Source: Patagioenas fasciata
Taxonomy: Eukaryota > Chordata > Aves > Columbiformes > Columbidae
Direction: 5' to 3'
Length of the DNA stretch: 64,000 nucleotides
NCBI RefSeq assembly: GCF_037038585.1
Contig: NC_092521.1
Location: forward strand, 108,020,105-108,084,104
The position numbers were made by a program, and so were the translations under genes. Under the pieces are notes generated by a model. It was given only the letters and a program-made list of their open reading frames with translations, ran no database searches and was not told the origin of the DNA. Shown here piece by piece: positions 1-12,539 of this stretch; within the stretch, counting starts at the first letter, position 1; every line of letters begins with the position of its first letter.

Positions 1-2649
1 TTGTCGGTGCACACCTCAGGGAAAAGGCAACACTGTCCCAAGAAAGGGATCAGAAGGCACAGAAATGGTGAAGAATGGTGGGAAGGATGTCTGGATCAAA
101 CAGCAAGTTGGAATAGAGGTCACATTTATACTTGGCGCTTTGCCTTTTTTCTTTTAAATGGCATCTGCTAACTGTCCTGTTTGTCTGGCATTGAAAAAAC
201 ATGTTTGTGGAAAACAAAGCATCGTTCTTGTTGAGATGTGTTTTTGTTAAAACTCTGTGGTCTGACTCAAAATCAGATGTTCTGCCTTTCAAAGGTTTAT
301 TTGTTTTACACGCACACCCACCTGGGTCTATTGAATTCAGGACTCACACAATGGTTTTTCCTTTCTTCATTCCACCCTCTGCAGCTGCAGAACAGCATGA
401 TACATTCATAAGAAAATAACAGAAAAAAAAAAAAACTTTTTATTTGGTTTTCAAACTTTAAATCAATAAAAATGTTTCCCATATGGTTTCTTTTCCTCAT
501 TAGAGTCCAGACTCCCCAGGAGTTATGGACACCATGTTCCACCAAGGGGAGCTCGGGAACTTAGAGAATCTAGCCTTCAATACATAGCTATTTCATGATT
601 ATTTCCAGGATAATATACGGTCTTTAAAATAAAAAATTAGAACGGGAGTCCAGTTGTTCACCTTTTGCCAAAATGCTAAGCTTTTCCAACCACTGTGAAA
701 CAGGATCATGAAATGTGAACAACTACAGCCAGTCTTTGAAATTTGCACAGGATAACTGCTCCAGATAAGAATCACACCATCTCTCTCTCTACGGGTATAC
801 ATACTGAGAAAGATTCCTCTAAAATTTAAAAAATATCCAGCTTTACTCTAGTAGCATCTTTCAACTCATATACAAAATGCAACACTGAAATGCAGACATT
901 CTGTAAAGGATGAAGGAGTAAATGTTTGGTCAGGGATGCTGAAACAGCAACTACTTGGGTAAAAAAAACATACTTGGTCTGCTAAAAGTCTTGGTGAAGC
1001 CCTTAAGTTTACTCTTGCCTCAGCTTCCATACATAGAAGTGGAATAAAAGTATCTAGTATTATTGTAAATACATCATAATTTCTGAAGGCACTTAGATCT
1101 TGCAGTAAGTAGGTATCTTCTAAGTATCTATAGCTCTGCTAAGCAAAGTAGAGTATTTCACCTGACAGCTGGTGTTTCCAGCTTAGCATCTCACCCCATT
1201 CTGGAGGTTATCAGCACTTCACAGGGGAAACAGCAGTGACGACATGCCTGCGTACCAGGTACCGCACGCAGTTCACACATTCCTTTCCCGCCAGTACACA
1301 CATAGAGCCCTCCCCACACAAATCCAGCTTCTTCTGTAAACACTGAGTTTCCAGCAAGCGAACACATTGCCTTTTTTGCCATCCTTGCTAAGGAGGGACA
1401 ACATAGCAGATGGTTCTACATAGCAATAATGTTTCAGGAGCCCTATACAGAAAGATATGCAGAAAGTGCTGGTCTGAAGTTACAGTAGTACAGTCCCACT
1501 CCCCACCCAGTCAGCACTGGACAACACTAGATTCAGTGAGAGCTAACCCTGAGGAATCCTGCCAAGTTTTATCTTAATGAGAGAGGTCACATGTCTCTGG
1601 TTAATCAAAAGAAGCCATCAGGAAAAAAAGGAGAAAGCACATTCAATTCAAGTAAAAATCTTTCTGAAATAACTGATATTAAAAGGGTGTTTGTATTACT
1701 CAAAGAACAACTTCAGTCTTCTACCACTTAAGGCTTTCCTTATTAAAAACCTCAGTTTCATATCATAAAACTTTGAGGGCTTTTCTACTAGGAAATCAAG
1801 TCTCATTTCATTAGTTCTTGATGATATCTATCCTTTCCCATTCCAAGCAAAAGTAATGCATTACCAGTTAACAGATATCCTTAAAATCATTTTTGGCGTT
1901 ATTCTATTAAGAAAGCAAGTAGCAGTCATATCTCTCCAGTGAAAAATGTCTTTCTGTAGCTTCCTGAGCTACATTGTCCCTCACACCACTCATTCCCTGA
2001 AAATAAACCTCCAGCTTTATAAAAGTCACAATAACATCAGGATGTCTTCCCATACAAAAAGATTGCTGACTGGCTACCTAAGTTCAAGACTGCATAAATC
2101 TTTCACATGTCAAGACAGGTGTTGGTCATTTTTCTGTTCCTTTTCAGCTGGGAATAACAAAAAATCTGAGTGATTAAGGTAAGATTTTAGCAGACCTCGA
2201 GCCACAAAGAATCAGATGTATGCGTTTGACATGTCATTCTTTTGACAGAAAACAATGCTACTGACCACTGTCAATGTGACTGTCCAATTATTTGTGGGTC
2301 TTTTCACAGTCCAGTTTTACCAGCTTTGTAAAGGCAAGGAGCATAAAGTTAGCAAACAAAGTTATAAAGTCCTCAGATAAACCTTCTAAACATAAGACAC
2401 CTGATTTTCTTTCCTGTAGCTGTGACTCGTGGGGAATTAACCACATCTCTGGGTTTACTGTTGAGTGAAGAAGGTCAGAACTGACTCCTCCCACCAACTT
2501 TTGACCTGACAGCAACACATTAAATCAGAGACTCCTAAAACAAGTTGCCTGACAAGCAAAATACATCAGTTTTTCTAGCAGTACGGTGTTCTATAAAGTT
2601 AAAGATTTGAAGAATATCTGCACTTCTATAACTGTTTGTTTCTAACTTC
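1..2649. other. AT-rich intergenic stretch, no gene recognised
   Basis: No open reading frame here has exon-like borders, a recognisable domain or family similarity. The stretch contains short A-runs (for example 421-435) and ordinary AT-rich sequence. If the minus-strand exon in the adjacent CpG island is real, this would be part of that gene's first intron. No repeat family was identified by eye. Confidence 0.5.
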
Positions 2650-3660
2650 ACCACTCTAACAGCCATTAACTCCTCGCCTGCGGCAGAGAACCTTCCCCGA
2701 CGGCGAAACCCGCCACCCCAGAAACGGATTTGGGATCCGGGATGCCTGGCCAACGCTGGCGGCCGATAAAACCGTTGTTCGCGGGGGGCTGTGCGCCCTG
2801 TGCCGTGTTTCGGAGCTCCCCTCCGGCGGTGGTTGGGGGGCGGCAGGAGGGGAGCTGAGCTGGACCAGCGGTGCAGATGCTGCGCTCGGCCCCGCCGCCC
2901 GGCCCGCGCTACCGGAGCGGTCCCGCTCTGCTCGGGACCCACAGCCCTGCGGAGCGAGCGACCCCCTCGGCGCGGCTAAACGCAGCCGCAAGGCCCTGCC
3001 TGCCCGCTCCCCAGCCCTGCCCCTCCGAGAAAAGCCCGTCCCCAAGGGATGCTCTTGCAAAGGAATGGGGGGAGCTCACACCTCTCCCGAACTTCACTCC
3101 CGTGCCCCCGCAGAAACCGCTGCCGTGGGGGGCCGCGCACATGCCCCGAGGATGTTCGGCCGGTCCCCGCCGCCCCCACCCGTCAGCCGCCGGCGTCCTA
3201 GGGCGGTAGCGGCGAGCCCCGCCGAACGCTGCCCGGCCAGACCCCCCACACTTACCACACAGCAGCAGAACGGGGAGCTGCCGCCGGCGGTAGCCAGGCG
3301 CCTCCATCCCGACGCGGGCAGCAGCGGCGGCGAGTGGTGGCGGGGGACGGAGCCCGCATGGGGCAGCCAGTCCGCAGTCACACGGAACCCAAACCCGCCT
3401 CAGCCTCTCCACCGAGGAGGCTCCTCTTCCATGGCTCCGCGTCCAGCCCCGGGCGGCGGCGGCGGGGGCGGAGGGGAGCAGCTCCCCCGCCCCCGGGCTG
3501 CTGCCAGCGCCGGGCGGGGTGGACCCTGCGGGCGGGCTGGCTGCGGGAGGCTGCACCGGGGAGGGGCGGCTGCCGCGGGGGAGGGGAGTGTGTGAGCGGG
3601 AGGTGTGCACGTGTGAGTGACAGCCGGCCCTCCAAAAACCGCAGCGCGAGGGATGCCTTT
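2650..3660. promoter_or_regulatory. CpG island, likely promoter
   Basis: Base composition switches abruptly from AT-rich to very GC- and CpG-rich at about 2650 and back at about 3660, with dense CG dinucleotides and G/C-box-like runs. In a bird genome this marks a promoter. Long open frames exist here on both strands, but they are what GC-rich DNA gives by chance and are low-complexity Pro/Arg/Gly/Ala. The direction is uncertain. The best transcript start candidate is the minus-strand exon at 3256-3307, which would run away from PDIA4. Confidence 0.65.
3256..3307 (-). CDS. candidate first coding exon of an unidentified secreted or membrane protein
   Basis: On the minus strand an ATG at 3305-3307 has purines at -3 and +4 (good Kozak context). 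It opens 17 codons plus one base, reading MEAPGYRRRQLPVLLLC. A strong splice donor, GTAAGT at 3250-3255, follows immediately. A few basic residues followed by a short leucine-rich stretch is how signal peptides begin, and such first exons often sit in CpG islands. No continuing exon was found to the left in this window, so the gene would have a first intron longer than 3.2 kb. I do not recognise the gene. A chance ATG and donor in GC-rich DNA is the main alternative. Confidence 0.35.
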
Positions 3661-3892
3661 CCCACGCCAAGACACTGGGTGGGTGTTTGAGGAGGAAGGA
3701 CCCTCTCCCCCGCGGGGAAGGATCTGGTCCCAAGTGTCTGAGGGGTTCAGGGACACTTTTGGCTCCTGCCCTGGGAGCCAGATAAGCCTAGCAGCCTCTG
3801 CTCTCCTGCCACGACTCTGTCAGTAGGGGTGAAGGCATGAGGGGCTGGAGGGCCACGTGCATTAACCCACCTTGCAGCCCTTTTGTGTTCCT

Positions 3893-3968
3893 GCTCCGGC
3901 AGGGAGATTGGACTGGATGATCTTTCAAAGTCCCTTCCAATCCTTAACACTCTGTGATTCTGTGATTT
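3893..3968 (+). mobile_element. CR1 LINE 3'-end fragment
   Basis: This is the terminal part of a CR1 retrotransposon in + orientation. It has the characteristic tail of a GGACTGGATGATCT-like motif, CCCTTCCAATCC, then the ending in repeated ATTCTGTG octamers (ctctgtgattctgtgatttt). Extreme 5' truncation is normal for CR1 copies. Confidence 0.85.
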
Positions 3969-6900
3969 TAGCATGCTTAATACTTATAGCTGAACATGGG
4001 CAACGAGCTAGCCCAATCCTACACAGCACCAGAGCAGAACATCCAGGAGCTCTAAGAAAATGCTTAATGTATTGTTATGTCGCCATTTCATCTCTGCATG
4101 GTGCTGTTCAGAGAATGGTACAGCTCCTCATTTTCATCAATATTTAAAAGGATGTGTTCTGGAGCGCTCTCTCTCTAGGAAATTAGCATCTCCAGCAAGA
4201 AACACCCAACTGAGAAGCTGCTAAAGAAGCCTTTTCTTAACTAAAAATAATTGTACTGCTTAGTAATAAAGAGCCAGAGTGCATATCTAGGTACATGGAC
4301 ACTCCACCTCAGGAACTGCCTTTCAGCAGAACATTAAATCACTGTCATTGTTAAAGGTCAAATGTACCATAAAACTTTATATTTCAAAAATACTTTTATG
4401 CCGTACATAAATGTCCACTTTGTTCTTGTGTATCAGTCAGGTTGTTTCCATTGACTTCATACACTGGCACAGCAAGGTGCTTTCCAACACTTTTGGGGAG
4501 AGGGAGCCCAACACAGCAGCAGGATTACACATCGCACGTGCCTCCAACAGCAAACTGCTCAATATACAAACTGATTTATGCTGTTACTCAGGCTGAAGGA
4601 AATGGAAAACTTGGGAAACCACAGAGAAGGCTGGGAATCCACGGAGTTAAAATATCTCTGCAGACATTTGAGTGTGTCAGTTAGAATGAACCTCCTATCA
4701 TTTGTGTGCCACTTTTTCCTCTTAGCTGAAAGCAAATCTTGTAAAATAACATACACCATAAATAAACCATAGCTCAGGGAGATTATCTTTCAGCAGAGGG
4801 GCTACCAGTTCTGCTTTGTAAAGAGCTCTTGCAAGCTGCCCCTGCCAGAAGGAACTAGTGAAGTGACAAGTGTGAAGACACATACACCACAGACTTGCTA
4901 TAGCATCCTTCCTAACAGTAGGACATTTGATTTTCCTCATAAAATCTGTTATTGGCAATATCTGAAGTTACAATTAGTATTTTCAAGAATTTGGACTGAT
5001 CTTCAGGTGAGTTAGGACATAATTGTCCTTTACATGCAATATTATACATTAATATTTATGCAATATACAGTATATAGGCAACATTTTTGTCAGGTAAGAT
5101 ATGGAGATAATGCTGACAATTTTCCCTTAAAACAAAGAAGATGTATCTCTTTCAGATGAGAAACTGGCAAATTTTAAGTAAACGTTACTGCTTCCAACTA
5201 TCAAGATCCAGCAAGCATTTCCCGTTTTATGCTTGCAGCAGGAAGTATGAGAGTGCAAATAGTGTCTTTGAGGTAGAATGATAGCTAAAATTTATAGGTA
5301 AATGCACTAATCTAGAATGTCATATTGAATCACAAGCCAACTATGCTAGATGAAACTTTCAGCAGTGTGATCGAAAATGAGTAAGTCTGATTCACAGGTG
5401 TATCTGAACAAAACTGTCATAGCATTAGAACCATCAGCGGGAGGCAACTTTGTCCCCCTTGCTGTTGCAGCAATGCCAACACATTTACTTCAGAAAGGCT
5501 GTAAGCCTTTTTATTCTGCAAATCTGCATTAGTAGCATCATGTCTGTACAGCAGCAGTAGAAACCAAATTCACCTTCAAATAAAAAATGCTGTAAATGCC
5601 CTTTGCAGTGCAAAGCTCTGAATCCCATCCCTAACAACATGAAGTAACCTCAAAACCATAGTCTGTTGTCATTTCCAAACATACAGCCTCCAGAGATCAC
5701 GCGAACCCCTTTTTAGGTACCCTGCAGATAGTGCTGCAATCACATTAATTGAGGTATTGTTTCAGAATACTTAAATCTACCGTTATAAGAAGACGCTGAC
5801 TAAAACAAAAATAAAATAAACAGGTAGGTAGTTGTTTCAGTATGGAAAGTTCCCAAGGAGTCTGAGATAATAAGAGATGGAAGGAGTCAAGCCATCCAGG
5901 ACAGATATTATTGTGAGTGCTAGAGTGCCAAAGCAGTGCAAGATAACACAAAAAAGGGAAACAAATCATGCATTCGTTTTTAATGTAAACATTAGCAAAA
6001 TGTGCACAACACTCTATTCCTACTGGACTAAATAAAGCCAAAATTAATGTATGGGGTTTTTTAAACACTTCACTGTCAGTTATGTTCTAGAGTGCTTGAA
6101 TTTTTGCTCAAAAAAATGCATTTATATTTTCATAACAGGCTGTCCAAGCAGCTTGGGAAATGCCAGCGAGGGAATATGTAGACTGTCTCCATACATGGTT
6201 GTGTCTATGAGAAGTAACATAGCTTGTAAAATCACAGAGAAAGGTACAAGAAGAAACATGGAAACACACACACATATTTTTCTTTTTAGAAATAATAATG
6301 CTGTTACAATTTCTCTTGATATAAAATCTTACAGAGCTGAAGTCTGAAATCTTACAAGATTGAGTCGTCCATACTCTTGCAGGGAATATTCAAGGATCAT
6401 TTTATAACCCTTGATATTCAGCTGACTCTGCAGAGACTGGTGAAGCAGCACATAGTGCCAACATAAACCTACCTGCAACAGAAAGTAGCAAAGCCTACTC
6501 GAGTTCAATCTGAGCCCATGATTTCTAACTCCACATGTGGACTCCAATCAGTGCAATTATGAACCAGCCAGCATCTCCTTAGCATGAAAACAGACAAATT
6601 GTCATTCTTAGGCACATGAAGGACTGATTTGAGGGCTAAGGACCTACCTAGGACCCTAGGTAGGATATTCCATAAATTTCCATTCCATGGAAAAATGCAA
6701 CACTATATAAAATGGAAAATATTGCCATAGTAAATAAAAGGTTATTTGAAGGCACAAAATGCTTGCAATAGACAACATGTCAATTTTCTCCAGTCTTAAT
6801 TCCTACCCTAGTTCTCTTTCTAAAGTAAAACAGGAAAAAAAACCCACATGATTTCATTAAGGCTGAGTTCAAATTGCTATTTCATTCACATAATTAGATT

Positions 6901-9016
6901 TCTATCATAATAAATCACACTGTTTTGATCTTGTCAAATTCACAGTCCCAAGGCAACCCCAGTTCACGCACAGATCACTTACACCTCTTTCTAGAGACAC
7001 ATCTCACAGCATTTACTACAGATTACATAACATGTGAACCCCAACAAAAAGATTATTTCACAGTGTTTTATTTGTCCTGTTTCCCTTGCAATCCGATGGT
7101 GCAGAGCTCCAGCTTCCATTACTCAAGGACAATACCCAGAAAGCTTCCTTAGTGTCATACATTTGCTTTACAAGTACTGCCTCCCTTTTCCCTGATTGAG
7201 AAATGATGCACAGTAATACTTCTTAATGGGAAATTCAGAGAAAATCCATTGTCAGTGTGTCTAAAGCACATCACTGATCATCACTGCCTTTCAAAAAGCT
7301 GAAAGGAGGAAAAAAAGATACTGCGTCGGAGACACATGATTGCCCATGTTCTGTATCACTGTCATAGGTCTTGCCAGGAGTCTCAAATGTATCAATTTGT
7401 GAAGGGTTTTTCAGCCTTTGAGCACATACTTTCATAAGCCTCGGGATTCCCTCCAAATCACTTCAGTAATGGAGACCAATTTTTTCCGCTCACATAGCAA
7501 TGGAACTCCAGTTTACATTTAGGAACACATACATTAAAGGCTTAAGCGAATTCATTGCACTTAAAGAAAAGAAGGCATCTGCTCAAGCTCTGCTGACCCC
7601 AAACGATACAGTCCAGCTCCGTGTGCCAAGTGACTGTAACTCTCACTTGAGCAAATGACATCTCAAACATCTGGAGGAGCACAAAAATAAGAACAGGACA
7701 GGGGTGGGAACAGTGAGTTTAAGATTTTTCTTGGTAGTACTTGCTATCTTCACTGTACATCAAACAGTAACGCATGCTGCTGAAACAGCTGTGCTCAATC
7801 TCTAATTCACTGAGAATTAACTTGCATTTTAAGGAAATTCCAGCTATTATTGAAAAAAGATGTGTGTTTATGGTTTAGTTACCATGAATAACATCTATTC
7901 TTAAATAAAAGTATAAAATGTAGAAGAACGGAAAAAAGGTTCTTTTCAAATGTTCACTGTTTATGAAGGCTTTACTCTTCATAATTACCCTTAACAGAAA
8001 ATCTAGCCCTCCATATAAAAGTCTCCCACTGTTTTTAAACTCCAGTAGTACAGTGTTACTACATCTCATGGAAGTATCAGTGAAATCCTACACAGAATCT
8101 CTTCTTACCATCACTTTTTATTTTCAACTTAGAAAAGATCAGAAACAACAAAATGAGATAGCTATAGTCCCCATAAAAAGTTAAATTTACCAAACATTAA
8201 ATTGTTCCATGGAAAGAAAGTGAACAGCTAACAAAGATGAGCATGAATACTTTAAATAACCTAGATTAACTGAGACAGGCAGCTATTTTCTTGGTAGATA
8301 CAGATGTAAAATATTCCAAAGGCGAGCTATCTTTACCATTGTCTCCCAAGATTTCTAAATCAGAGGAAGGATGTAAGTGGATGACAGGCAGAGCAGGTGT
8401 GGTACCACCAGCAACACACACAATCACTGTCTCCATTTACTTTATCAACCACTTAACTAATTAGTTGCAGCTTAATGATTTCAGGTGGAATTTACTACTT
8501 GATGTTGGTGAGGGTAACAGCCATACTTGAAGCAAAGTCCAATGTAAACAACACAGTGCTGGACTAGGGGAAGCAAGAAGTATCAGATAACATGAAATCT
8601 CCCCTGGTGAAAAAGCCACACCAAGATTTAAAGTTTGTAGTGAAGTCAAATGGGGTTGAACACATGTAGGGAGGGTGGTTGTTTTTTTTTTTTTTTTTCA
8701 CTGATGTTGCAAGTGTATCACTTGTCTCAATTATCTGTTAAGAGTTTCAGATAAATGGGAGTTTCAAAATCAACCCCAAAACAGAATAACCCAAAACAAA
8801 AATATAATTATACTTCTCTGAAAATGCTTAAAGCGCATGTTGGGGTGGGGGGGGGGGGGGGGAAGCAAACACAAATATTTAACAAAAATACATACACCTG
8901 TGCACACCATAAATTAGGCAACTGCTTTTAAAACATAATATTACCTCCAAATATTTTTAACTTGTTCTGTCTCCTGCACACATGTCCCAGCTGTTCCTCT
9001 ATGGAAACAATCTCTC
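3969..9016. other. intergenic, no gene recognised; homopolymer tracts
   Basis: About 5 kb of AT-rich sequence without supported exons, RNA genes or identifiable repeats. Notable only are a T-run at about 8682-8699 and an uninterrupted run of 16 G at 8847-8862. Confidence 0.5.
8847..8862 (+). repeat. poly(G) tract
   Basis: Sixteen consecutive G residues preceded by GGGGT. Such a run could form a G-quadruplex or be length-polymorphic, and it is a common site of sequencing error. No gene context gives it a function. Confidence 0.9.
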
Positions 9017-9174
9017 TTTATTTTTTGTCTACTCTTCAGAACATAACTGTTCTCATTCTGAATAAAATACATGTCTATGATTGAGCTTGTGAGGAAAGTT
9101 GTTTTCATGGGTTGAGACAGAAATTCCATCTCTTACAGGAATAAATTTGCTTTAACTGGTTTCTTACTACATTT
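9017..9174 (+). repeat. local direct duplication, copy 1
   Basis: About 158 bp that recurs at 10062-10215 with roughly 90% identity by eye. The shared block runs from TTTATTTTTTGTCTACTCTTC through ATTGAGCTTGTGAGGAAAGT to TTTCTTAC. Copy 1 has a few extra bases (TGTCTATG before ATTGAGC). No coding capacity is evident, and it could be a small duplicated segment or two copies of an unnamed repeat. Confidence 0.75.
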
Positions 9175-10061
9175 CTTCCTTTCCTGGAAGAAACTAATAA
9201 AAAGATCAAAAAGATTGTCATTTCCTGAACATTTCTTTCATTTGTCTGTTTTGCTGAGTATGAAATCAGCATTTTGGGTAGCATTGTGACAGTTTGTGGG
9301 ATGGGCTCAGAAAACCTGAGCATGAGACTATTCTTCAGGTGAACACTTCTATGGATTTACATTAAATTGGTCTGTGTAAGAGATGAGCACTGATGTTTCC
9401 TGCAGTAATATCACACAGTTTTACTTTTCTCAACTAATTCATTCTGGAACCCAGCAAATATTCATTAGCAGAAAGGCTTTCATTAAACTTAACTTCAAAA
9501 GACACTGATCTTCCTTAATGGACTACAGAAAAATGTGCTGTTCAAACAGTAACTGAGAAGACTCAAGCAAAGAAGCATTAATATTATCTAGAGATCATAT
9601 TAATGGATTTGCTTATTTAAAGAAATCCTTTGAAGCTCATTATCTTGACCAAATAAGAGAAAGTAATTATCTGCCCGGAGACAACATGGGTCATAACTAA
9701 TAGGATACTAAACTCTTCCCCTGAGAGACACCCTGCGGTAACAGCCTGAACTGTCACTCTTGCAGTCGCCTGCAAAGAAACAATAGATGAATTAATTACA
9801 ATTAAGTAATAGATTATAAACCCATCTTGTTTCATAATGCATGTAATAACAGCATGGATCTAATGTAAAAGTGGGAATTTCTGTTTCCAAAGTGCTGCTT
9901 ACAAATTTAAGCTCATCTTTAGCCTCACAGATCAAAGTATTGATCTTTTTCATGCTTTCCTCTACCCCTGCCTGAGGTGTGACTGTCCATGCAGCTAGAT
10001 CTCTCATCCTGTCTGTCACATCCCTTATTAATTCAACTCACAATAACCACTTCTGCCATCA

Positions 10062-10215
10062 GTTTATTTTTTGTCTACTCTTCAAAACATAATTGGTCTC
10101 ATTCTGAATAAAATACATGATTGAGCTTGTGAGGAAAGTTGTTTTCATGGGTTGAGACAGAAATTCTATCTCTTATAGTTATAAATTTGCTTTAACAGGT
10201 TTCTTACAACATTAC
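10062..10215 (+). repeat. local direct duplication, copy 2
   Basis: Second copy of the block at 9017-9174, same orientation, about 1.05 kb downstream. Differences are scattered substitutions and one small indel, so the duplication is not very recent. Confidence 0.75.
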
Positions 10216-11960
10216 AGTCTCACCAGCTCACCATGTTAAGAAAATCCTACTGCTTAAATCTGGTTTTTTTTTTCAAACTTGTTTGCATTCACAAGAACCC
10301 TCAAAGCCCTCATTTCCTCTGCCTTTTGACAACACCTTTGTATGCTTACACTACCTCTAGACCTCTCTAATCCCAAAACAAATAAAGCATATAAAAAAAA
10401 AAAAATGAGGCTGCTCCAGCTGTATTAGCCACAAAGACTCACACCCACAGAGATCACCATGGTGTAAATCAGATGTGGTATCATGATGTGCCCAAGCTGC
10501 ATGATGAAGTTTCCTCACCTTCTCTGCTCTCTGCTGTACTCTGCTGTTCCTACCCAGAGAAGGTCATACCCCAAAAGGCAGCAGGTTAAATTGCCTCCTC
10601 TCTGAAATTAGGAAGCATCTGGGCCCCAGCTGAATTGCATGAAAGAAGTTCTGCCATCAGCAGAGCACAGAAGCTTTCTCATGCTCTTCTGCACACGGTC
10701 AGAGATGCCTCTGAAGCAGCAGGGCTGCTGCTATGTAGGTAATTTTTCTAACACAGTCAAAGGACAGTGAAAAAAAATGGGGAATTTTGTTCTCTCTCAA
10801 ATTTCCTGATTGTTCCCATTTGTGTTGGAAATAACTACTGATCAAGGAACTTTTCAATAGAGCTTGTGTTGTGTGGTGCCTGTACCTCTACGAAGGCAAG
10901 AGATAAGCCTGCTTCATATTTTCTTCCATATCTACCAGACCAACTAATCATGAAGCCTCTCCGTTGCCTGGTTTCATCAAAATGGGCTTAGCATAAATAG
11001 TTTAATTCTATGGAGGTGGGAAAATGCGAAGTTAACCTGAATGTTTTTCACAAAAAACGGATCGGAGCAAGTACATGTGCCATTGTACTGGCAGCTCCAA
11101 TGGACTAAATCTCATGCTCAACAGAAACCAGTCTGACAGCAACTAAAGTATACAGATGGAGGGAAAAAAAAAAAAAACCAAACAAAAAAACCCCCACACT
11201 TAAAGAATCTGGAAATATTATTTAATTCTCAAAAAAGTAACTGAAAAATTTCTCTTACATCTCTCAATTAAATTTTGTTCCATTAAATGAGTATTTCTGA
11301 AGATAAATAACATCAAGGTAAGCTGTAGTTTAATAAATTCAGCTGCAAAGCATATGGTTAAGCAGCATGTTGCGTCTACCCTGCTGTCTTAAGTTCTACA
11401 TTGTAGTGCTCCCAGGTAAGACCACTAAGATCACTGACTTAAAATCTTCTCATTTCCCTTAATAACTTGTAAACAATGTCCATTATCTTCTTAAACTGCA
11501 ATTTTAAAACCTTTTCTGTTATTCCACACGCATTTCTCATCTTCACAGGCAACAACACACTAAAGATATTTTCTAAAATTTCAGCTCCCTCTAGTGTGCA
11601 AACATTTAAAAAGCAGCTTAGTGTTTTGTGTTTAAAATAATGTAGGAGTGAAAAGATTTAGACAAAAATATAATGTAAGAAAATACTGAAAGTTATATTC
11701 TTCTTTTCGGCTGTGACAAGCAGCTGGTTTTTGAGCTTGTTCTGTGCTAATGTCCAGGAATCAGACACCATGGACTTAATCTCATATTACCCTACAGCAC
11801 AACAGCCGATGGGGTATGCTCCAAAGAAGGACACATAAGGGTGACAAACACACTTTTTGCCCTACAAAACCTGCTCTGGTGTGCTTCCTGGTAGGTGATG
11901 CATAACAAAGGTTCTTGTGTCTGCCCTCCACTTGTGTTGCATGCAGAGAGAGCTGAAAAG
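10216..11960. other. intergenic, no gene recognised
   Basis: AT-rich DNA with A-runs (10395-10407 and 11163-11200, the latter followed by a C-run). No supported gene or identified repeat. Confidence 0.5.
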
Positions 11961-11984
11961 CAGCAGTTCTGGATAGTGCAGCCG

Positions 11985-12210
11985 GCCCTGAGCCCTTCCA
12001 AGCACAGGCTACTTTGCAAAAGCAAGAAGCCCTTGGGAAATGTAGCCCAGGGAACAGCAGAGCTCAGTCCTGCTAAGAACATGGACTGAGTAAGAGAGTC
12101 CATGGGCACCAGGGCACCAGTGGTGCCTTCAAGGTGCAAGAGCAGCAGGCAAGAGTGGAGCTGAAAGGCCCTGAGGAGCCCTGACAAGCAGCTGTGCTCA
12201 GTGCTGCAGA
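11985..12210 (+). repeat. GC-richer dispersed repeat, copy A
   Basis: This segment resembles 13966-14190. Shared landmarks in the same order are GCCCAGGGAA-AGCAGAG-TCA-TCCTGCTA, GTAAGAGAG, AAGAGCAGCAGG, AAGAGTGGAGCTGAAAGG and GAGGAGCCCTGACAAG. A weaker echo of the 3' part lies at about 12270-12352 (GCTCAGTGCTGCAGAGGA recurs). This suggests an old repeat family, possibly an LTR or ERV internal relic. I could not assign a family. Open frames here are not supported as genes. Confidence 0.55.
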
Positions 12211-12539
12211 GGACAAGAAGCAACCCCTGGGAGTCTCAAAAGCTTCCTCCCCCACAGATGCAGGGCACAAGAGCCACCTTCATGGAGCACAAGCAGCAGC
12301 CACCCAGACAAAATGGCCCAAAGGGGCCATGCTCAGTGCTGCAGAGGAACGCAAAAAACCCACAGAGACACTTGCTAGCTCACCATGGCAGAAAAAGTGC
12401 CTTCCTCCCCCCGCTGCAGGGCAAAATAAATTATTTTCAGGCAGTAACTTAGTGAAAAATGACCAGTGCAAATCTGCCCCAGGGGAAAATTCCTTCCTGA
12501 CCCCAGCACTGGTAATCAGCTGTTCCCTGAGGACGTAAG

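Noticed and set aside
2535-3756. Many long open frames on both strands in the CpG island
   Set aside because: They overlap one another in several frames, are Pro/Arg/Gly/Ala-rich and have no domain. Stop codons are rare in GC-rich DNA, so these are expected by chance. Only the short exon with a donor at 3256-3307 was kept.
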